Shown piece after piece: positions 30,075 to 41,100 of a stretch of 64,000 nucleotides of DNA (the stretch's first letter is position 1; each line of letters starts with the position of its first letter). The DNA is taken from assembly GCA_949825065.1 (NCBI GenBank), contig OX463862.1, positions 21,309,071 through 21,373,070 of the forward strand, in the 5' to 3' direction. Source of the DNA: Odontocerum albicorne (Eukaryota; Arthropoda; Insecta; Trichoptera; Odontoceridae). Below the pieces are notes generated by a model. The model saw only the letters and a program-made list of their open reading frames with translations, did not search any database and was not told the origin of the DNA. A program made the translations under genes and the position numbers.

Positions 30075-30429
30075 AGACATATGTAATTTATTCGGCATCT
30101 TTTAGTCATTTTCCACGTACACGTTTCATTCCTATAAATTAAAGTTGGTACTAAAATACTGTTGTGGACTATCATTTTAGTTGATTTTGATACTGTCCGG
30201 TTCGAGTATATACATTTTAGTGTCCCATTGACTTTGTTTCTTATTGCTATACGCCGTTCGATATCTCACGTACTCGTAACTCTTCCATAATCTGAGAAAA
30301 TACTACCTAAATATCAGAATTCCTCAACTTGCTCCAATATTTCATAGCTCGCCCATATTTCACATTTACTTTTCTTTTGTCGCTTTTGAGATCGCAATAT
30401 TCATTCTCAAATATTTCTCTTCGCATCTC

Positions 30430-30907
30430 TCAAACAATTTACTTATCAAACTGTGTAATTCACCCTCATTCTCCGCTAACATTATTATGTCAAACAATTT
30501 ACTTATCAAACTGTGTAATTCACCCTCATCCTCCGCTAACATTATTATGTCAAACAATTTACTTATCAAACTGTGTAATTCCCCCTCATTCTCCGCTAAC
30601 ATTATTGTGTCAAACAATTTACTTATCAAACTGTGTAATTCACCCTCATTCTCCGCTAGCATTATTGTGTCAAACAATTTACTTATCAAACTGTGTAATT
30701 CACTCTCATTTTCCGCTAACATTATTATGTCAAACCATTTACTTATCAAACTGTGTAATTCACCCTCATTCTCCGCTAACATTGTGTCAAACAATTTACT
30801 TATCAAACTGTGTAATTCACCCTCATTCTCCGCTTACATTATTGTGTCAAACAATTTATTTATCAAACTGTGTAATTCACCCTCATTCTCCGCTAACATT
30901 ATTATGT
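30430..30907. repeat. 60-bp minisatellite, 8 units
   Basis: The unit CAAACAATTTACTTATCAAA and on, 60 bp, is 95% or more uniform by eye; one unit has a 3-bp deletion. Several frames stay open through the array, so the long reading frames here are an artefact of the repeat. Confidence 0.93.
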
Positions 30908-33235
30908 CATGAACATACACGTATAGCAATCCGTATACATTTCATTCGATATTTGTATGTCATCCAATTTTAAATAGTATTGTCACCATTTTTTTAATAA
31001 TATTGTCATAAATCCAATACTAAATTACAGATTGTATAAATAAAATTCGTCACCAGAAATCACATCCATAAATATTTGACAAAATATGTCATCACATTAC
31101 TATATCACAAAAAGTTAAATTGGTTAGGTAATTATAAAAAAATCGCCGGCAAGTTCATGTATTGTCACTTATAAAGAATATCCTAAACTGTTCCGCCACC
31201 CCTCAATATCTCACCGAAATTGTTCAACGCTTATTCGATCGTGGACTTACTAACAGAGAATGTCATTTTCAATTCATCGTTGCTGCTTTTTCACGTCGTC
31301 ATTTACTGTCTATATCGTCACTGGAAACAGCTATTGGCTATGGCAGGACTCACACTCATTGGCTTCCTTTAAACAGTGTTACATTTTTTTTCAATGACGA
31401 CTTAAACAGTTACACCTTTATTTTCAACGACAACTTAAACACATTCTTTCAATGACGACTTAAACAGTGTTACACCTTTTTTTTAATGACATCTTAAACA
31501 GTGTTACACATTCTTTCAATGACGGTTTAAACAGTGGTTCACCTTTTTTCAATGACGACTTCAACAGTGTTACACCTTTTTTTACTGACAAATTAAACAG
31601 TGTTACACATTCTTTCAATGACGATTTAAACAGTGTTATACCTTTTTTCAATGATGACTTGAATAGTGTTACGCTTTTTTTCAATGACATCTTAAACATT
31701 GTTACGCCTTTTTTCAATGACAAAACAAGTCCTATTTTCTTGTCTTTTCCTACCTTTTGATGACATATGCCATTTTTTTCATTCGTTTTTCAATGTTCTA
31801 AATATTATATATTTAAGAAACGTTGTAATATTTCACCCTGCAATCGATACTAATATGCTTAACTCTTGCCAGATTAGAAGAGATTGCAGTATGATAATAA
31901 ACTCGTAAGTATTAAACTTTAAAATAAAGAGTCGATATAAATAAATACTACCACGCCGATTCCCTGTTGGGGTAGGTTAAGTAGACAGAGCGCGACACAC
32001 ATATTTCGCTTTCTCTACATCCATACACTTTCTAATACAGCTCTTACGATATTTCCAAATTTTTACTTTTCTTTTTTTCAAAATATAATTAACTTGGTCC
32101 AAAAATACTTTGCTCTACCACGCCTTCAACTCATATTTAAAATATTCGTGTTGTCAGTCTTTCTTCATTCATTCGTTCTACAAGCTCAAACAATCTCACG
32201 ACCAATTAGTAAACTAAATTTAATTTGCCATATATAAATATGAACTACTGAATTTTTTTTTTTTCTAAACTGTTTCATCAATAAAAGAAAAGCGAATTTA
32301 ATTTTCAGACTACAAAATAAAAAATTTAATCACGTGTAGACTTTTAAAAATTCTATTATTAAATATGTATAAATATATATTTATGTGGCGAAAAATTCTA
32401 AAAACAATAAATTGGCAAAAAATCTTTTTTTAACTGAAATTAAACCCAATTAATATTAAAAATAACAAGCAAGAAAATAAAAGTGTCTTAACGAGAGAGA
32501 AAATGAACACTTAGAAATATAATATTTGTTTATAATTTTACACAAAAAGACACAAAAATCATCTTAAAAACAGCATTAATTTTAAAATTTTCCTCTCGAT
32601 GTAAACAATAAAATTATAAATGAAATATGTTTAACTGTTACACGTCTTAAAATGTTTTATTTATGTTAAAGTAAATAGACATTTGAACTCACATAACATT
32701 GTGAAAATTCTCTTTTCAACCTCATTGTAATTGGCACATAATTATCACAACATTTTTCGTTTCTCCATCATTATTAACACCACATCTTGACATAAAGAAA
32801 GACCCGGGGTACCAAATACAGACTATCGATCGTTTTCAACAGATGTCTAAGGCTCACGTTCCATTGCGCTGTACTATAGCTCGATAACGCATAGGGTGTG
32901 TTTTTTTGCCATAGAGACAAAGTTATTCCGTGTGATAACAAAGAAAGGTTCCAAAAAGTTATATTATAATTTGAGCTAAAAAATAAAGGATATTTTAACT
33001 AAAAGTCAATTTCAATAAAAATTTGGCTGTTCGATGTACATTAAACTTATTCAAGTTGAATTGCGAAACAAAATAATTATGTTTATACATATTATTTTTC
33101 AATGCGATAAAAATATTTTTTAACAAACAAAATGTTCAAACTTAAGATATTTTTTAAAGTCGAAATACCGTAACAGTTAAATTAAATAGACGTTTTCAAA
33201 AGAATACATGGGGGGGGGGGGGCTTGCGTGACAGG
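30908..33235. other. AT-rich intergenic stretch
   Basis: Apart from the 33-bp array and a decayed minus-strand LINE end at about 32040-32210, I see no gene. 32200-33200 is very AT-rich with no recognisable repeat. Confidence 0.5.
31372..31735. repeat. ~33-bp minisatellite, about 11 units
   Basis: Units of the type AACAGTGTTACACCTTTTTT followed by CAATGACGACTTA, slightly variable in length. Confidence 0.88.
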
Positions 33236-33600
33236 ATATTAAATTAAGGAGTTACAGATGAATGTGAACTTAAAGCTGATGGCTTAAGGTTTTAAATATA
33301 ACGAAGAAGAGCAATCTGAGATGATTTGGGGATTTAGAACGAATGAATAAAGAAATATTAGCAAAAAAAATTAAGTGAAAGACGCGGTAAGGGAAGACCA
33401 ACGAAAGTACGGTTGGATTAAGTGGATTATATTTAGAAAGAAGGAAATGTAAAAATTCAGTGAAATCGTTGGAGTTGTGTGAGAATGTGTATGGATGTAG
33501 AAGAACTGAATTATGTGTCGTGATAGGAAATTCAAGGGTTCCTTCCTATCTACCTACCCCTACAGGGAAATGGCGTGATGGTATGTATGGAAAATTATTT
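33236..33600 (+). mobile_element. Decayed RTE-like LINE end
   Basis: Same sequence family as 24600-25015, with many stops. A short run of G precedes it at 33211-33220. Confidence 0.6.
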
Positions 33601-34199
33601 AAATTAATAACTTTTGTGTTAAAAACTTGTGAAAATAGTCTTGATAATACTCGAATTTTTATTTTCAATTAATTTATTTTAATGATTTTGATAAATAATT
33701 CATGGTTTCTCTTAATTTTTTCAATTAATTATCAACAATTTAAAGTTTTTTCTATCCATTTACATAGTATTTTCATTGACCTGCTGACATAACTTAATTG
33801 TGCATGAAACGAAAACTAGAAATTTGTGTGTATTTTTTAATCCTATAAGTGTTCTTTTACATAAAAAAAACTTTTTTAATCTTTACATTTCACAAAATCC
33901 GACAACATTGTACGATATCGATCACGATGCACGGTAATATAGCTGAACAATATTAGTGAAACTCACACCATAAAAGGAAAAGCAAAATTTTCGGCCCATC
34001 CAGACGATAACCGCCAAATATAGATGACGGCGCCAGTCACGGGGGTTCTTTTGTTTTTTCACATCTACGCATGCGCATTCCGATCAGAAGAGCAGATCAT
34101 TCCGATCAGTTCCAATTTTTATTTGTGGAGCATAAAGTAAAGAATACCTACAGATTTATCACTTGACACTGGCGTATACTCCTTCATACGAGTATATGG

Positions 34200-34960
34200 G
34201 AGTTCATCAGACAAAAGTAAATATGGGGTTACATGATTGCAAAAATATTCAAATGATTATTCACCGTGAACAAAATTTATGAACAATCCACATAATAAAA
34301 ATGATAGTGAGATATTATTAATCAAAGGAAAAGAAGGATAGTATGGTGAAGAGGAAAGAAAAATCAGAAATGAAATGCGTTATATTACCGACTTGAAATA
34401 ACATTACTATGTATAATATTATGTTAGACGAAAGTTTAATATAAGTAAAATATGATTCATTGAATTTTTTGAGCAACTTATTTATATTACTTATTGAGGG
34501 TCCTCCGGGTCTCCAAGAACCGCGAGGATTGCCTAGGCAGAGAGGAGAGATGGTGCCCAGGGCGCTTTAGGGCCTCAAGGATAGAGAGATCAGTCTGGAC
34601 AAATGCGCCTGTGAGTAAATGCATATAATAAGATAAATAATTTTTTGTCACCTTTAAAAAACATGGCAATGACGGAGCGAGTCTAACATTGGTCTGTAAC
34701 GAGTTCCAGAGTCTCACTATATGGACAGTAAAAAACGACGTAAAAAAAAAACAAGATGGGTGAACTGGGAAGCCAATAGACAATCTTTGTTTGAGCGTAC
34801 CGCAACTCTATGGTCGGTAAGACGCTGAATATTTTCGGCGAGATAAGAGGGGGCGGCGGGGCAGTTAAATATATTATACAATAGTGACAGTATATGAATT
34901 TTGCGTCTATTTCATAGGACGCCGTCGGAAATGAAGCCCGAAACCGGGTAGCACAGATGT
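34200..34960 (-). mobile_element. LINE 3' end interrupted by collagen exon copy
   Basis: The minus strand carries VRLWNSLQTNVRLAPSLPCF, the end of an ORF2, at about 34680-34760, and LINE 3' UTR at 34200-34410 matching 60650-60790. Between them lies the collagen-derived piece. Confidence 0.75.
34425..34680 (+). pseudogene. Decayed copy of collagen exon B plus flanking intron, embedded in a LINE 3' end
   Basis: Plus-strand sequence from about 34487 to 34612 matches collagen exon B (60392-60517) with small deletions, and continues into both introns: GTGAGTAAATGC after the exon, and about 60 bp before it. Minus-strand LINE sequence borders it on both sides: the ORF end (VRLAPSLPCF) at 34640-34690 and the LINE 3' UTR at 34200-34410. 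Flanking intron in the copy excludes a processed cDNA of the spliced collagen mRNA. Confidence 0.75.
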
Positions 34961-35079
34961 TTTTTACTTCTAGGCAACAAAGATTGTCAACATATGATTT
35001 AAAAGTAAAAAAAAATAAGAAATGTAATAAATCGGGCCATAAATAAAAATACGCCTTTTTTAGAATATTTATTAACAAA

Positions 35080-36374
35080 ATAGGATATTAATTTACATAC
35101 AGTTTTCATTTACATTTATATAAAAATATGAAATTATATTATCTATATTTATTTTATTAATTAAAAGAAACGTCTTATTTTTTAATCCAGTCTAAGTTAG
35201 AAAGATCATAGATAATTTAATCAAATGTGATTTTTAGATGTTTTGTTTATGGTATCTTGATCAAAATTTGCTTTGTGAATGAAATGAACTTTTGGACCTA
35301 AAAACAAAGATCCAAAGTGAAACCAGAACAGCACTATACAAACGTTGAGCTGTTACGAGTTATAATACGAGCATCCTATCACCCTAACGTAGTAACATAT
35401 GGATCCGAAGCGTGAGTCATGATACTCCAAAACAATAAAATTAGTGGCCGTAATACAGCTGTACCTGAATTTGAACCTGGGAGCTGGGGACTGGTGGCTT
35501 TGCAAAGGATGTCTAGAATCATTCAATTAGTTTACTAACACTTTATTTATGTTAGAACGGCTAGTTTAAGGTAATCCATGATCAGGCGGCATATCTCATT
35601 CAGGATCACATCAACCTGACAAGCGTAACTCGATCTATTCCAGACAGCGCAGATGTATTCACCTGTCAAGTAGCATCAGATCAGACCCAAGAATCGGAAG
35701 ACAGAAGAAGATTTATATTAAAAAATAAAGAACTCCTACTCGAATAATTACATATAAAATAAAGATCTAATTTAACAGAATCACATTACAAATAATCTTT
35801 CTAACTCAGAAGATTATTTCAATCTAGGAACACTAAAATAATACTTATTGTATATTATTTACGTAAAATAACGGCAGTGGTTTTACTGGCTTCTTCTTCT
35901 TGAACAAAAACATGTTACTTAATTTCACTTCTGGCAACTTAAATAACAATATATGTTTTAATACAAATTAAATGTTTGGTATTCACAAATATCAGTAAAC
36001 CCGTCTATATTATTTGAACAATATTTTTATTTAATTCAGACAATTCTACTAACCAGTGTTGTTAAAGCTTCTTTGAAAAAGTAGCATTGTTAATAGAATG
36101 CTACTCAAAAAGTCACGTGAAAAGATACTCATAGAATTAAATGCGCTACCTGTGGAGCGTTTTCTTACAACACTGCAACTAAAGCTGGATTCCCACATTA
36201 ACACTTTCATATCACGAGTTTGGTGTGAACTTTACAACGGTTGACTAATGGTTAAAAAAAAGTTCATAACATACATGTAACTTTTACAATCTGACTTGAC
36301 ATACTGTTGACAAAAACGTATAAAAGTTTAATATATGTGTATGTATACATATACGAGTATATGGTCAACCTGAC
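35080..36374. other. Intergenic stretch without recognised features
   Basis: AT-rich, with only short broken reading frames and no repeat I can match. Confidence 0.5.
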
Positions 36375-36510
36375 TTCGATGGTTCTTTACCCAAAGACTC
36401 AGTTAATGAACCCGAAGGTAATGTCGTATCTGGGTCAAGCTCTTTTACATGTTCACATAGCCAATTCAGATCTGCTGAGGAGTACCATATGAATAAATTA
36501 GTATAAACAT
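36375..36510 (+). repeat. Uncharacterised coding-like interspersed repeat
   Basis: Third copy, with FTCSHSQF and SAEEYHMNK, lying just before piggyBac-like remnant 1. Confidence 0.45.
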
Positions 36511-36529
36511 TTTATATCCTAATCTCAGG

Positions 36530-37060
36530 TTTTAACGTGATAAACTAGATTTGCATTGAGTCCCTGTCTCGTCTTTTCAGGTGATCGATATATCTTTCAA
36601 AAAAGGACATATAACTAGCATCAAGTAACATGGACCTACGGAATGAAAATTTGCATGAATTCTGACGTCGCGTCATCTACATATTAATCTGGAGATCAAC
36701 TACAGTCTCCGGGTCCAAATAGAATTTAAAAAAATGGAAAATACTCTAAACAGGTTATCAAAAAATATGTCTAAACATAACATACGTTAATATGTTTTCA
36801 ATCAACTGATAAAAAAGAAACCCCCTGCAGAACTTGCAAAGAACACGAAGAGAAGTGAGACCCGGTACATGTGTAAAGACTGTGCTGTAGCTCGCCACAA
36901 AGGAGAAAGTGGGTAGAACTACTATAAAGTATACTTAACTATACAAAGTTTCATTATAATATTCATAAGATTTACTAAGATATAGCAGTTTTAGTAAACC
37001 CTTCACAAAAATCAAAATTGCTCAAAAACAAGCCAGGCACTGAGAAAGGTTGGTTTTAAT
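36530..37060 (+). mobile_element. piggyBac-like remnant 1
   Basis: Near 36826-36930 the plus strand reads PCRTCKEHE, then in a shifted frame KRSETRYMCKDCAVARHKGE, the Cys-rich C-terminus of piggyBac-type transposases. Shares flanks with 57755-58400. Confidence 0.7.
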
Positions 37061-37378
37061 TCAATCGGGTCTTAAAGTTTTAAGTAGCGGGACAAAAATA
37101 GCACTCTTCATTCTAACAGTAAATGTAAAATAGCGCCTATTACATTCTATACTTGAGTAGCATGCTACTTTAGGTTTAAAATTCACCGTAAAAGAGCTAC
37201 TTTTTCAAAGTCGTTATTACTTTTTAAATATAATACTGGAGTTACATGCTACTCAATAAAAAAGACGATTTATGTAGCGCCGTTTAGAGAGAGAGAACTT
37301 TCCTTAAGAGCGAAACCTATGTTACAGCTACCTATGATACACCTGTTTAGATTATTTTCCATTTTTTTATTCTATTTG

Positions 37379-37560
37379 GACGACCTCCGTGGCCTGGTGG
37401 TAAGACGCTTGTCTGCCGATCCGGAGGTTGCAGGTTCGATCCCCGCAGGAACCCAGACTTTTTTTAAATGGGATTTCAGTCTGGTTTTCACTTAAGGCCC
37501 ATTAAAACATCTTTCTGGTTAGTTGGAAGAGATTGCTATAAACTCGCCAGGTTAAATAAA
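37379..37560 (+). mobile_element. SINE family 1, near full-length copy
   Basis: A tRNA-derived head with A-box-like GTGGCCTGGTGGTAAGACG and B-box GGTTCGATCCC, a body ATTTCAGTCTGGTTTTCACT, and the tail GTTGGAAGAGATTGC shared with the LINE family. Best copy in the window. Confidence 0.85.
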
Positions 37561-37782
37561 AATATAAAAAAAGATACAACTACTTTAGATTGAAAAAAAA
37601 CTGTAACATGGGCTCTTTTTTACAGTAATTACTACATTTTATATAGAATACTGGAGTAGCATGCTACTTGTAACAATGCTACTTTTTCGAAATAGCTTTG
37701 ACAATACAATGTCAGTCAAATTATTGTTTGTCCTAAGGGACAATAAGAAAATCAACCGGAGAGAATCTAAAATGGTTAAGTC

Positions 37783-37977
37783 CAGTGCTTCCCAAAGTGG
37801 GGCCCACGCCCCACAGGGGGGCAATTTTATTTTTAACGGGTGCAATTCGAAAATTGACTCGTTCGGAGTTTAGTCGTATTTTGATCGCTTTGTCGCGTCA
37901 CCGTTACATAGGGGGGGGCATAAGAATTTTAGAAAGGCTTAGGTGGGGCATAGCACAAAAAACGTTGGGAAACACTG
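37783..37977. mobile_element. hAT MITE
   Basis: 195 bp with TIR CAGTG(C/T)TTCCCAA(A/C)GT and near-identical 8-bp duplications (GTTAAGTC / GTTTAGTC). Just downstream of the collagen 3' end. Confidence 0.82.
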
Positions 37978-38028
37978 GTTTAGTCGGTAGTTTCGTCTGA
38001 CCCGAGTTGTGTAGACTGCGGTGTTTTG

Positions 38029-38034
38029 TTTATT
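38029..38034 (-). terminator. AATAAA polyadenylation signal of the collagen gene
   Basis: Minus-strand AATAAA begins 16 nt after the collagen stop codon. If used, the 3' UTR would be only a few tens of nt. A hAT MITE lies just beyond at 37783-37977. Confidence 0.5.
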
Positions 38035-38049
38035 GTTAGAGGTGTCGCC

Positions 38050-38177
38050 CTACTTCCCAGGTCCTTTATTGTTGGCCTGCGCGTTGTAGGTTCTATAGGA
38101 GTTGGCCGCTGCGTCGTATGAGAAGCAGTCGGGACACACTCCTGCCGGGCCTGAGGCCCCTCGAGCTCCTGTTGCGC
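38050..38177 (-). CDS. Collagen exon Q (COL1 end, NC1, stop)
   Basis: Ends the helix at GPAGVCPDC, then a 29-residue NC1-like tail ending NNKGPGK and TAG at 38050-38052. The paired cysteines at the helix end match the FACIT interchain disulfide site, though spaced two residues apart. Confidence 0.92.
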
Positions 38178-41100
38178 CTATAAAATAAACCAAATATTGG
38201 ATGAGTATTATGTTATGACATACAAATTCGAATGCCCGTCCTCGCAAAAAAGTGATTTTTTTTCTTTCGGGCCTGCGTACATTTGCTTTCTTTAAGGCAT
38301 GGATACAATTGTTATCTTTCGAGCATAAGATTTTTTTTTACTTTCGGGCAAGGATAAAATCCTTTTCTTTCGTGTATGGATTTATTTTCTTTCAGGCATG
38401 GCTAAATTTGTTTTCTTTCAGGCATGGGTAAATTGTTTTTATTCGAAAATGGGCAAAATTGTTATCTTTCGGGTATGCGTAAAATGGTTTTCTTTCGGAC
38501 ATAGGTAAAAAATACTTGCGGGAATGGGTAAAATTGGTGTAATATTTTTACCCTTATTTTGAAATGGGATTTTTTTTTCTGAATATTGGGGGCGTGCGGT
38601 CACTTAACGTTCAATAATCACGACTGCTCTATAAAGAGTATAACGAACTAGAAGAAGAATTGTCGATAGTAAACTGCATACCTGGTCTTCCAGCTTCACC
38701 CTTGTCTCCCGGCCTTCCTGGTAACCCTACTCCTTCCTGTCCTGAGGCTCCTGTAAGCAAATTTAGGAGTTATTTATCTTAACAATCAGGTTTCAAAAAA
38801 ATATTGATGTCCGTATTCCTTTATTGTCATACGCAAACCTTTCTATTGTATTGTATTACGCTTTTGTAGTATACAATACAAGGTAACGGACTTATTGGTA
38901 TGAGGGAAATCATAAATTAATGCATTTATTTTTATAAACATATCCTGGTGCGATGATGTACCTATTCAAATGGTCGCAGCCACCATCTTCATATCGTCAC
39001 ACTCAGCTTTTTGTATTTTGTGTAATATATTTAATCTGTCAATCGTCGTTGCTGGGTCTCGTAGTCGTAGATCCCTTCACCAATCCAACGTCAATTCAGT
39101 TAGAAAGCGAAGCTGTGTTGTGAAGTTTTGTTTATTTTTTTAAGTGAGTAATCACCAAACTCATCGGCCACACCGCTGTTATGGGTTCTGGATCCGATGG
39201 CACACCAAAGTGAGACGATCGGAGCACACCAGCATGTTTTTTTTTTCTTTATTTTTTAATAATAGATATAACTAAAGTCATAGGTATTGTTAAACTGCCG
39301 AATACTAGTCGAAAAAAATTGTTGTGTTATTTGGGAGTAGCATAGCGCGGGGTTCGAACCAACGACCTTCCTTACGGAAGTCCAGTGCGTTACTGCGCGG
39401 TCGTGCACCGCAAAATCTATCAATAAGAGTGGTTTCGATTTACGACCACTACGTGATAGATTTCAAAGAGAAGTGGCATTATGTGAAGAACTTACCCTGA
39501 GGTCCCGGTGGCCCCGGCGGTCCTTCTCTAGAAACTCCTTCTGAGCCTCTATCTCCCTTCTCCCCGCGCTCTCCTCTGTCCCCTGGAGATCCTGGAGCCC
39601 CTGCCGGTCCCGAGGGTCCTGGGAAGCCCCTCTCTCCTTGGAGCCCTGCAGGACCATGATCCCCTAAGCCACCAAAATAATAACAATATGAATGACAAAC
39701 TACTAAATATCATAGGCGTGCTAATCATTAACACATTGGTCTCAATAAAAAATAAAAAACGCATGCAATTTGCTTAATTCAATTTTATTTTGTAATATCT
39801 CAGTGCTCGCTCTAAAATCAGCCGTTTTTTTAAATTTAACTAACCAATATAACATAAACTGTCAAAAAATTTCAATTGGTTCAAACCCCTAACCGATGTG
39901 AAATACTGGTGTTCTGCCCTCTCAGCTTTCTCTGACAAGGAAACGGCGTGATGGTATGTATATATACACCCAAGCAACAATTTTGACAGCGATTGTATAT
40001 CGATTTCGTTGTATACAGTACAACTTGACGGGTATATTGCCATATGGCAATTTCTTTCAACCAAACAAAAAAAACACTATAGAGGCATTAAGTGAAAATC
40101 AGACTGACACCCTTTTTAAAAAAATGGACACTACCGGGTATCGAACCCGCAAACCCCGTTTCGGTAGACATGCATCTTATCAAATAGACCAGGGGTCTCC
40201 AAACTACGGCCCGCGGACCAGCACCGGCCCGCGAGCACCACCAATCCGGGCCGGATATGCCCGGTAACCGGCCCGTCATAGTTTATTTAAGCCCGTCATA
40301 GTTAAAATTTACAATGTACACTCCATTCGCAATTTCGGTTGGTACACTTGCCCGTAAGTACCAACCGAAATTGCGAACGGAGCGGAGTGCACCCCCGCAC
40401 CCTGCGCCATTGATATCTCACTCGCCGGCTAGTCCCAATACGAAAATTTGCCCGTAATTCAAAACTACTGTATGTTGGTGTAATGAGCTAGCTAGGTCTT
40501 GGCCCTTGGGACTTAGTGGAGAAGTCAGTGTGGCCCTTAAGCTAAAAAGTTTGGAGACCCCTGAAATAGACCATGAATGTCGTCACTTATACTCGTATTT
40601 TGAGACTTTCGTGGTTCTTCGTATTAGTTGTATTAGGTTTTTCGGAGTATTACACCGCATGGTTCGGCTGATAATGCCGACAGGGCATTCAAGGCTTGTT
40701 TGTAATTAACTTCGCCTAAAGTCTTAACTTACACATATAGGTATATTCAAGATAATTATACCTATCATTTTAGATTGAGTGAAGACTTTTGAACAACACT
40801 TCCGTTATATTTCAATTTGTTATAGATATTTTTAATATATTGTAAGTATATTACGAGTAGTATTTGCCAGAATATCACAACAATATTTAGAAATAGCTAC
40901 TAACTTTGTGCTCTCCTTTATTAATATAAATAACGTAATATAAACCAAACATTAAGGACATTACTTTGCCTCTGGAGTTGAGTAACCCTGCATCAACATG
41001 TATGAAGCTTTTAATTCTGCAAAGCAACTTGCATCTCGTTCTACTAATGAGGCCATGTGTTTTCTATGTCTCAATATCTATCCATAAAATTCCCACAAAA

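Noticed and set aside
30329..30973. A 214-codon frame that looks like a repetitive protein
   Set aside because: It is produced by a 60-bp tandem repeat; other frames on both strands are equally open.
30430..31735. Possible CRISPR array
   Set aside because: Units are contiguous without unique spacers and the genome is animal; minisatellites explain it.
33211..33220. Poly-G run (also about 37911 and 53931)
   Set aside because: Simple homopolymers with no partner structure; possibly sequencing-sensitive sites only.
34487..34783. A 98-codon minus-strand frame as a gene
   Set aside because: It is a chimera of LINE ORF2 tail and antisense collagen exon copy.
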